Source: Sipunculus nudus (taxonomy: Eukaryota > Annelida > Sipuncula > Golfingiida > Sipunculidae). From it: a stretch of DNA of 64,000 bases. The stretch spans positions 55,431,429-55,495,428 of the forward strand of contig CM049312.1 in the NCBI GenBank assembly GCA_026874595.1. The letters are read 5' to 3'. A program made the translations under genes and the position numbers. Below are positions 44,001 through 56,000 of the stretch, in pieces. The notes under the pieces are model-generated. The model had not been told where the DNA came from. It was given only the letters and a program-made list of their open reading frames with translations, and did not search any database. Within the stretch, counting starts at the first letter, position 1, and each line of letters begins with the position of its first letter.

Positions 44001-47000
44001 ACCTAATCTGTTCTTCAAACTTGAGCAATTTTAAAAGAATACATGTTTGTTTTCATTGTTATTGTTATGTGTGTATATAACAACCTTTGTTACGGTGAGC
44101 TGTTTCCAAAAATCACAATACAACAGGATGGATGGCCCTTGCAGTGCATTTTCCTGTAAGACCCATGACTCTAGTAGGCCTACCACTCCAATTCAGATGC
44201 CCACTGAGTCTTGCATTTAAGGCTACATATAATGCCATCTAAATTGTTATACTAAACTGAGCTATAATAAAAGAATATAAGTTGTGTTGTTCTTCTTCCT
44301 GTAATGTGTGTAACAAACCTTGTTACGGTGAGCCGTTTGTTGCCTTTGATCACGGGGCTCAATCATGGACACAGGCCGTCGCCGTGGCACCGCATCTGTA
44401 ATCGGCCCATTTGGCATCCCATGGAACTCTTGTGTTGTTTTTGTTGCATGCTGCTGGTTTTCTTGGACTAACCTTTGAACCTGAGGTCAAAGGGCATTAT
44501 TAGCATTCACAGAAATTTATAAAATTAAATTAATTCTTACCTCTTCATGCAATTATAACTGCACAGAAAGCAGTAAAGCCTATGTCTGAAGGTATTGTAA
44601 CATTTAATGAATATAATCTCTGTATAGAATAAAGGAAAACAAGTTCATATGACAAAGATAAAAACTGTAATTGTCATCTCCACTTATATGAATTAAGTTT
44701 TTTAAGAGTTTGTTTCTTATTATGCTTATTGGCCTGTTAGCAGCATTACTGGAACATATTAGTTTGAGCATTAAGCAGACTGTTGGACTAGCTAATATCA
44801 ATAAGTATTTACATAATATTTATGTATATATACAATATACAATGATTATAATGAGAGGAATGTTGGACCTAATATCAAGAAGAATTTACATGATATAAAT
44901 GTCAGTTCAGAACCAGAAAAAAAACTTTAATTAATTTTATTATCTTGAAAATATCTTCATTATACCTCACTGTTCTGATTAGCTATTCCTTCAGCTTACC
45001 TCTGACTGTAGAAGGGTTATTTCATGTCGTAGATCCTTATTTTGCTGCTGCAGCTGCTGTACTTTAGCTCGAGATTCCACTAACTCCCGTTTAACTTGCA
45101 AATACTCCTCCAGTGTAATAGGACCATCTGATTGGTCAGACGAGGTAACACTCTACAATGCAATCAGAAATCAAAGAGCTGAAATAAATTAATAGTGCTT
45201 GTTAGGAACCACATAACTAATATGAAGAATAGTGTTACAGCTTAATAAATTCGAAAAATTTTGCAGGTTATATATATTATAACAAAAAAACGAATGAATA
45301 GTCAAGCTAAAATTATGTTCAAATTTTAAAGATGTATGTGTGAGTGTGTGTCTATTTGTGTATGTCTCCATTCATAGAAAGAAAGTAACAATCACATACA
45401 AAAAGAGAAATGATACATGATTAAAATGCCAAACTAAGTCACGGTATTTCACCCAATATGATACCAGACTTGAGATTTATTTACTTCTATTAATTACTGC
45501 AATGAAATATACTGATGCATCTTTTTCTAGAGAACTTAAAGAAAAGATTAAGTTATTAAGAATATCAAGATAAAACTCAGATGGATCCAGTTGTGGTTAG
45601 TAATGGTACCAAGCCTAAACAGCAGGGAGTAATGCTTGGTTCACTGCATCATGTCTGGGTAATCCATCCTCAGTTTTAGGAAAGGTTTCAGCAAGATGCC
45701 AGGGTACACCATTCCTGACAATCCACATTCTTTTTCATATTTTTTCCATAAAAAAGTAACCCTCACACACTCAACATTTGCATTCCTTATTTTACAAAAT
45801 ACAAGATCATATTTCACTCAATTCCAATATACATGCCATCAAAATTGTTCCAAACACATGTAATTAATACCATGCAGGCTAAAATGAGGCTGAAGGATTA
45901 TTTGCAAAGAAGTGGAATACCTACGTAGTCTGTTTCAGCAGATGTTCATTTTTTCCCCCTATTTTACCAGTATTATATATAAGAAATATGAGGTCATTTT
46001 AAGCTATGGTTTTGCAGGTTAGATATATCATAGCCAATGATGAACTGAGATGAATTTTGTCAAGTAAGGTCTTTATTTGGCTGATCAGATTGTTTATAAA
46101 AACATTCCTTTTATGCACGGAAAACTATTTTTTACCATCAAGATGATGTTTCTGGATGGAAACCTGTACAAACTTTTTTTCATACATCAGCAGACAGGTT
46201 TGACCTCATTAAGTATGGAGTTATAAAACTTTCAATTTGAGGACTGTTACAGCAAATGGAGGAACAGACTATACAAATAAATATCTGCATAAATAACCAT
46301 ATATATGAGCAGTAGCAATTTTCATGTAAACTGTACATATTCCATAAATACCCAGTATCTGAAGATCCAAGAACCAAGATTCAAGGGAAAGGTCACCCCA
46401 AGGTTGACAGAACAGCCATTCTTATAGGTCATTCACCCAACTAATCAAGAGCAGGAACAGACATCAGTCATTAGGATCTAAACTCATATTTTCCAATCCC
46501 TAAAACTGCATTTATAAATCTCCAACCAGTCACAGCACAGGGTCCAAGTCACATGACCTTACACAGATGGAGGCTGGCAAAGTAACATGCAAAGCAACAC
46601 TGCAACGATGGGGATATCATAACCATGCCAACACTAAACATCTCACCTCAGCAAATGAAATGATAGATAAAGGGCTGCTATATCTGTTGTGAACGATACG
46701 CTTGTATATGGCCTCCGCCTGATATTGAGAAATATAATTATTTTATTTACCATCAAGACTCAACTTATATGCATGATCTCACTTATGAGTTACTTAAAGA
46801 CATTTGGTGTATTCTGTACTTTTTGAGTCTCCAAACTGTACCCACAGGATATGGAGAAAATCTTAAATTCCATCTTTTGCTTTCATAAAAAGAAAGTTTG
46901 TTCAGATTTTTTTTTTAGATTTGTAATAGGAGATACTTAATAATGAAAATAAAACATACAACAGACATGCACAATTAAGTTATGTGTAAATAATAGCCAA

Positions 47001-50000
47001 GACAGGATATATGTGAAGTATTACCTCGTAAGTCTACACATATAAAGCAAATAGCAAATATATTGGAAACATAATTGACACTCCTAAGATTCTACATACA
47101 GATATTCTAGGTACAAAGCACAAATGTGGTAAACACTAACACTGAAAGCTGTTTAAAAGTGTTCTGTAATTCTTCAGTCTTCGCACAAACAATCATTCAA
47201 CAAATTCAAACAAGCATAAAGAACCAGTCAAACACCCAAGAAAATCATAGGATAAAATGACATGGAAACAAAAATGGCTTTGCTTTAGCAGTTGATAAAT
47301 TTCTCCCAGATATATGGGGTCAAAATATAAAAGTTATGGAGTTCACAGAAATTCTGCATTCTGATTTCTGCATGATTTAACATTGAAGAACAAGCCACCA
47401 GTTTTGTTACTTTTCTACAAGAAACTGGTTTCAACAAATTGTGTATTAAATTTGAAAAAAATATGTACCGTTTTCCCCTGTGGATAATCCGTGAATTCTC
47501 CATGAAATAGAAATAAAAAACACTGGTGCGTATTATACATGGAAGCATAATTCCAAACTATTTTCCCCATCACATAGGACATTGTTTGGTGGGCCGACGG
47601 TGAGTGATAATAAAGGATTTTATGCAAACGAAGTGTATACACACTGAACTTTATCAAATTAGGCATAAGAAAACATAATAATAGGTTTTATTTACTGTCA
47701 TAATTTCAAATACTTAAAATATACCATTTATGTAGCTTACAGCCGAAGAACCTTGATGATTTGTGAACTGAAATATGCATGACCATGCATGGTCTGGCTG
47801 ACCTCATTTAATGTCATTGTCAGTTGGTAGATGGCGCCGTGGGCACCAACACTGGGGCTCTTATACCGGGTCATTGATTCTCTTAGGAAATTATCCGTGA
47901 TACACTTAATTACTTTCTAAACAACTCGAGCCAAGGGAGGAATAATTGCCTAGTGGTTTTCTTTGTTAATTAGTTACCCTATTGTGTACATCGTCATGGT
48001 CAGATTGATCAGTTGTACATAAGGGGCACCTCCACTTATGCGGATTAGCAGGTCGTGTGAGTCTGTCAGGTGGTCAGGGGAAATCTAGGGTCGGCCCCAG
48101 GTGCTGTTGAAACCACCAGCCAGGGTTCGGTAGTCGGTACATGCACACAACAATAGAACAAACGGTGAGCCCATACAGGTGACCACGACTTCACCCATGG
48201 GCAATCAACCGTGTCAGCGCTTGATTAGCATGAGTGCCGGTATTAGGAAGGTCAATTTAATAGTAATATAACAATTTGGTCAGAAAAAAAACTCGTAATC
48301 TGTAATAGCCAGGTGGTCGTATTTCACAGCATTTATATATTGATAATATAAAGGAGTTTGGAAAGGGACTGATATAATATAAAGTGGGCGTAATTTGCCC
48401 GCATTTTACAGGTGGTTGTCCAGTAAATTATATCTTACTTAAAACAGGTACGTGTCAGTACTGCACACTTGACAGCACCTTTTTTTACACTCTACAGCTA
48501 AAGGAGAATAACCTTTTTGCTATTTTTAGTGTAACTATCTTCTTCTAAGAGACTTGTCGGTCTGACTGGCAAAGTTTACCCCCACGGAGCCAGTGAACAC
48601 TCGATGACTACGGCAAATACAAATTGTAGAATTCAAGATTTTGGCCAGAAGCAGGCTGCGTATTATACATGCAGGGTTATGTGTTTTTCCTCAGAAATTG
48701 TTGCTCTAAATAGGGGTGCGGATTATCTACGGTAGCGGATTATCCACGGGGGGAAACTGTAATCCTGCAAAAGTTACAGGGTTGACAAAAAACCTAGATT
48801 TCCTCAGATTTCAACTTCAAGATTAAGGCTTTTCAAACTGCTGGGATTTTGGTAAAAACAATCTACCTTTCAAATTTCAGCACAAAATATGCAGAGCTTT
48901 AAAAGTGACTGCATTCATTAGGAATCCTGCAGATGACGGATGACCATTACAGAAGCAGACAATAGGATTAAAATCAACAGGTCTACAATAGAGATAGGGA
49001 GATACTGATATAAGACCTGCCATAGGTGTTACTATCTGATGCTTGGGTCCAAACTTTGCTACCTGTTTCAGAGAAAAAAACTACTGATAGACTGTGCAAT
49101 CCATTTCATGTGCAAAAAATATGAAGATTATGAGAATTTGAAATAAGCACAACAGGAAAAGACATGTACACACAAACTCTCCTCCAACAGTTTCACGAAC
49201 AGTCCACATACTGATGAAATATAAAATATCAAATTTGATGAGATTAATATTTCCAGAGCAAAATCATGACAATCTTACCTCTGCACTTTTCTCTAAGTCT
49301 TTCTTATCCTCCTCTTGGATACTCTGACTGTCTGCGATGCTGGCGTAGTCTTCGTCTGATGCTACAGAGTCATAAAGCGGCTCATCATCACTGATGCTGC
49401 CTCGGCTCAGCAATGACCTGTCTGGCCTCTCTGGTTTACTCTGTATGTTACCTGTAAGCAGCAAAATGCATCCATAGAGAGTAGGTTCTTCTAATGATGG
49501 GTTGATGATTGATTATTGGGTTGATGTAAACGATATAATGATTAATCTTGCAGTGCCATAATCAACTGCAAATTTTTGCAGGTAACTTAGGCTTTGTGAT
49601 GAGGAAATGTGATGAGGAGATATTTTTGTATTATCAGGATTGCATTTTAGGTATCTGATCAAAGTACCTTTGTCTGGGGTTGGTGCTGAAGATACAGAGA
49701 TGACTGACGCCCCCTGTTGTCTCCTTTTGGCATCGCTCAAGATGTCAATAATCAGAGTTGCAAATTCCCGTGCATTGAACCTGGCTAGTTTCTGCCTTCC
49801 CTGTTCAGAAGGTAATTAAGTGTATAAATGTTTAATTATCAGTACAAATAGATCAGATGATATTACAAATATTTGTGGAGATATTTTCTCCATTTATACA
49901 CAGAAATACTATAAAATGAATGTATACAGATTTACGGACCTTAATTTACTGACCTTAATTTAAACCATTAAACATGCCATCATAACAAATTAATAAAACT

Positions 50001-53000
50001 CTCTTTAATTGATTTATGCTCATTTGAATCAATTATTTATTATCCAGATAACGCAAATATCAAGCAGATTGCATGGATTACCACTTTCATTATGATCAAA
50101 TTACATATTACATTACTGGATTACTTTTAACATGAAGTAACAATTTATATATAATGAGAATAAATAATGTGTTATGCAAACCCATCTTAAATATTTTAAA
50201 GCCAGCTATTCACCTACCTTAACTAAAGAATTTATGTGATTTCTGGCTTACTCTGGGTACATATTGAGCTTTAGGCAATTCCTGTTGAGAAAAACTCTTT
50301 CAACCCCTTTGTGATGGATATATGAGCTTGTTTATCTACAGCCAGTTAGTAAACATAGCAATGTTGACAAACAGAAAAACCATGTAGCCAAAGCTGGTTG
50401 GATGCTTATGGGCAGAAGTTTAAAAGGTCACTAGTGGCGATTCAGTTTTGTGGACTTGTTGAATGTGTATGAATTATTTTGGCTGGCCCCCACATGTTAT
50501 AAACACATGGATATAAACAAACTGAACAGCCTATGTGTGATGGAATTGGCATTTTCTTGTGTATTTTTAGAAGAGGTTCATGGAATTATATCTTTAGTAA
50601 ATAGATGTCAGATATCTTAATAGGCCCCTTTAAGTTAAATATTTTTGTTGGTATCTGAAATGATTGCTGCTAGTAGCAGAGAGAGTAGGTAAAGTTTCAG
50701 TACCTGGTTTCTTGTGGATGAGAACTCTGGGTTGACTGGAAGGAATGCCACAAGCTGACGATCCCCAACAGGGGCGCTACTCGCCTGAGATCCTTGCCAT
50801 ACTGAAAAACAAGCAATACTTTCATGGTGGCATGGACACAGGATTTACAAAAATACATACGTAAATATATGCATTAAGTTCACACAGACACAAAATTCAA
50901 ATATTTTCACAGCTTTCATAGGAAAATACCTTCATAATGAAGTAGGCAATAAATAATACAATTTACTAATGATACTTATATAACAGAAAAGTGTTTGATT
51001 TTTTTTTAATATTAATATTGCTTCATTTGTATCATTTAAATAAGTGTTTGTCTTTTTAACATCAATTTTGCCTAATTTTAATTATTAAAGTAAAAATGCT
51101 ATAAAAACTGCTGTGCTGTATGAGTGGAAACCGTTCATCATCCTAAACTATTATGATCTGTTTTCTGTTTCCATTGTTTCATCGATACTTCTACAGAATA
51201 GTCAGTTCTGCTCCCCCCCCCCCCCCACTTATTCCTTAATTAACTGATCAATCATTATTGACAATTTTGATCCCTCCATATTTTCCCTAATTTTCCAGAG
51301 AGACTAACTGAATATTATTACTGCTTATATTTACTCACTTTGATCATTCATCCTCCTGTCCACCTCATCGTAGACGTCCATGGCAAGTTCTTCAAATAAT
51401 CTGTTTGGAAGCTGAAAATATAACAAAATCATAGGATAAAACTTGAACTACCACTATATCACAAATCATTTTTGGAAATGCAATACCCTCATTTCTAGTG
51501 ACTAAGACCAGTTATGTAGTGGTATTTTGACACAGTTTATATATTAAACCATGAAAAAAAGTATTCACACATACAGTTTAGTAATGATGAATAAACATTT
51601 TAAAAACCTATTTTAAAATTGTAAGCATATATAATATTCATTTTTATCTCAAAATATTATGGTTAGTCCCACAGGAAACTAACCATAAATATATATATCA
51701 CTTTACTTTTATCTAATTTTATGAAACATGGCTTTGGTTGATAAGAGAGACCTTAATTCTCACTCATAACTATACATAAGAGGAATTTCTGAAAAGCAAT
51801 AACCATGTCAACAATGTGCACTTCTAAGTAGCTCAACATTTGTCTCCACTGCAGAATTACGTTAAATTTAACATGAGCACAGCAAACCTGCATAATATGC
51901 TTGTCTTATATCTTGTGACCTCTGACCTCAATATACATGTGTGTATTTTGCAGAGAATTAAATATAGGGGGGAAAACTGTGATGGTTAATATTATAATGA
52001 GTTTATGAATATCCATCAGATTTAAGGTGAGTCATCACAGCCCAACCAAAGTGGTGACCTCTGACCTTTTTAAATATGCATGGAATTTGCCCAGGAATCG
52101 AACTTAGGCTAGGTATCATATTGGTTAATATTTCTGTATAGTTTAATCAAAATCTATCATATTCCTGAAAAGTTAGCCAGGCAACACCAAAATGTAGCCT
52201 TGTGACCTCTGACACAAATGAATATGTGGTGATTTTGCCTTTAATCAAACTCTGACCAGATAATCTATTTGTTAGTAGTTATAGTGAGTTTCGTGAAAAT
52301 CCATCAAAGCCCTGGTAATTTATCGCGGTGACACTAAAAGTCAATGGATGGACAGACCATATGTATACCATATATATACCTGTCATTGAGGGGCATATAA
52401 AATACCCATAAAGAGTTTCATGATCATTTTGTTATAGATTTTCTGAGACCAGACATACTGTATTTATTTTAAGTCATAAATATTCCATTACCCTAAAGCA
52501 AACCATTTTTGTAGCAACTGCTACAGAAACTCAGCGAGACATTGCTTTTAGTTGTAAAACAGAAGTAATTTTGACAAAAAAATAAAATAAATCGGAACAA
52601 AAAAATGATTTCATACTCACAGCTTGGAGTTTCTTTTTGGCAGCTTTGGCTAGCTCAGACATATCCACACTACTGTAAAAGCAAAGAGTAGTCATCAGTG
52701 CTGAAGTATAATTATTCTAAATTTTATAACCAATGAACATTATTTCTTATGCATAATTAACCTGTTTAAGTTTTATAAGGCCAAGAAAATAAGGTATGGT
52801 TCTCAGGCACTTTTTTTCAGAAATCAGTGCGGCCTGGGTGAATATGTTTTACCTTCTTTTTGTATGTTTCTATAAAATGTCATATAATCAGGGAGAATCA
52901 TGATAATAACAGAATTTGTTTTCTAAACAGGTAAAAACACTGCATTACAAAGGGAATCTTATCAAAATTGTATTATTTTATCTTCTTGAAAGAAATGCCT

Positions 53001-56000
53001 GAGTGGCTGGAGTTCAAAATTGGTAAGTTTCTATTGAAAATCAAAATAAAAAATTTCGATATGGGGGGGGGGTGTTAAAATTAATGCAGGCAGTGTCTGA
53101 GAACCAAACATTTTTTTTGGTCTAACATAATCTAATTACCTCAAATATAAAATTAATGCATTAAGTTGACTGTTAAGTTTTCTGATGCATTCACTATATA
53201 ATAATACCATACATGATAAACAGTGGTTTTATCACTTACCTATCAGCCATTTCTGGAATGATGAAGTGTTGTCCTGCTCGGTGATCTAAAACGCAAAAAG
53301 TGTGACAATATATTTTGTACACTGATTATTAACCTTACAATACAAAGGAAAATACAAAGGAACATACCACAAGGGTATATATACATTCCTATTAATGAGC
53401 ATTGATATGATTCCTAGTGCATTAAGTACAGCAATTTGATTCCAGACAAGCAAATATCATGGAATTTATGTCCTCCCCCCCACCCCCCCCCCCCCCCAGC
53501 AACTTGTTATATTAGTTTCCTGTTATCTTCATGCTTGCCTTCTCAATGTTTTAGTTTTTCTTTTCCCCTGAAGATGTCTCCACATGTCATACTGCTTGTG
53601 TTATAGTTTTCATTGTCCCTGAAGATGTCTCTACATGTCGTAATTGTTGTTGTTAATTATGAACAAAAGGGAATTTTTTGTTTTTGTTTTGGAGCTGGTG
53701 ATAATACATTTTCAGACTGACATTCCAAAATTAATCATAACCAAGGTATGCATGAGAGCAATCACTGACCCAAATTTGAATGAAATCAGATAATATTTAG
53801 GTAAGTTATCGCATGAAAATGAAAACCTGACAGAGGGACAGACAGGCAGCTAGACAAACCAATATAAATGTCCCCTGTTCTGCGCAAACGGGAGACAAAA
53901 AGGGTCATTTGAAATGTGATGTGATAATAAAACACATCATATTATTTACCTTATAAAATATGCATATGATACATAAACAGTTTTAAACTCAATGAGGACA
54001 TTAAGAACATAAACTACTTAGGTTAATTTACTCACTAGAGCTGAGTTATCATGTAATTACTTGTTAAATTTCTACATTTTCCAAAAATGAAAAACAACAA
54101 AACCTCTGATATCCTTTTTACATAATATATCTTGTCATCAAAAATAAACCATTTAATGGAAAATTGGATTATTTAGCTATTCATTTATTTATTTGGAAAA
54201 CTGCAACTCCAACATGCCCCGTCCTATGTGGTTTCATTATTTTTCAAAAACTTTAATCCACAAAGTAGACAGATTATTGTATGACTCACCTGGTTTCCTG
54301 CCACAGAGGTAGAATGCCAGTGTATCTGTAAGTTCATACTGACACTCAATAATCCTGTCTGCCAGGTCCTGATGGCCCTCTTGTCTGTCAAACAGATAAA
54401 CATTTCACGTTTAAATCTAGTGTGCAATCAGTCAGTTACTTTACTTTCAGTTTTGCCTAACAGCAAGTGCAGTAGGGGTTTTACAGAGTAAACAGTGATA
54501 TTAAAAGGTAAATTTCTGGAAATATGAATTGCTGATTAAATTCATACATCAACTAGATATTTCTTGGCACCGCCATAGTTCCCCAGACAATTACACCCCA
54601 CCCCCCCCTTTGAGAATAGGCCATCCATCTACAGCTGCATATACTGACACTTGGCAAGCCACTCTGGTTTCTTCCATCTATCAACTTGAGAAACAATATT
54701 TTTCACCAAATATGGGGGCAAATACGGTGAATCACTCTTGAGAAAAGAGCATTAATTTATTTTACAAAAATGGGAAGATAGATGGCGCCACCTGTCTGGT
54801 TTACAAGAAAATTTTCCAAGATGGATGGACATGCCAAATTTCAGACAAATAAACTGAACCACTCCTGAGATATGATTTTCACCCAAAGCACATGAACAGA
54901 TGGACGCCACAAGTCTTGAGTATACAAGATGGAGGAGTCTAGGATCAATGGACACACACAATTTCAGCCCAATCTGTCCATTAGTTTTTGACTTATAATG
55001 CTCACAGTACTGTCAAGTGGCAATGATGGGGTATTAGAAGGTAGGAAAACAAGTAAAAGACAGAAGGTGGCACCACCTGTCTTCCGTGGAAGACAAAGCT
55101 ATTCAAGATCTCCAGTCAATTTGGTTTCTGGACCAATCCATGCATTCCTTATTGAGATATTTATGATTTTGTGTGATTTCCACCATATATTGCAATATTC
55201 AAGGTTAAGGCTACTCCCATAGGAAAGGTCATGACCCTAATTTAAATATACATCATACCATTACCCATGTCTATGTATATGCATAATATGAAAGAAATCT
55301 GTCCATTAGTTTTTGACTTATAATGCTCACAGTACTGTTAAGTGGCAATGATGGGGGTATTAAGCGGAACAAAAACAAGAAAGGGATAGTAGGTGGTGCC
55401 ACCAGTTTCTGGTACATGACAACACTATCCAGGATCTTTGGTCAAGTTGATTTTTGGATCAATCCATGTAAGATTTCTTGAGATATTAAAGAATTTGTGT
55501 GATTTCCCCAAAAATGGACTTATTCAAGGTCAAGGTCACTCTCCTAGATAAGGTCATGACCTCATTTTAAATAGGCTTTGTCCTTTCACCCATATCTATG
55601 CACATGTCAAGTTTGGTAAAGATCTGTGAAACATATTTTGAGTTATCGCGTCCAAACAAAATCTCTGCGGCGACAGCAGCTGTGGCAGTGGCGGGACTGT
55701 GCTTTAACCATAGTATCTGGACTTTTTCTGGGGATATGATTAATGAAATTCAATTTTATCTGAACCATAATATACAGAGGAATTAACATTATTAGTCTCA
55801 GTTCATAATTTACATATTCTAGTTTCAAAACACTGGCTCTGAGTGTAGGTTGGTAATGAATCTATCTCAAGAAAACACCACTTTAACCCTTTTTTTTATT
55901 TTATTTTTCTTCATATTTATTTTTTCTTAGGAGAACATTGTATCTTAACATTCATTCTGTATAAGATATCAACCAATACTTTTAAATGTAAAATGAGCTA

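Larger units (their letters stand above)
42949..44999. other. GIT introns 42949-43475, 43655-44318 and 44481-44999
   Basis: Unremarkable except that 44079-44107 (TTGTTACGGTGAGCTGTTT) resembles the end and donor of the nearby exon at 44312-44340 (TTGTTACGGTGAGCCGTTT), about 233 bases away. No gene seen. Confidence 0.5.

Noticed and set aside
54998-55222. 74-codon ORF in a GIT intron
   Set aside because: Lies inside the 325-bp tandem repeat, and the second unit does not keep the frame open.
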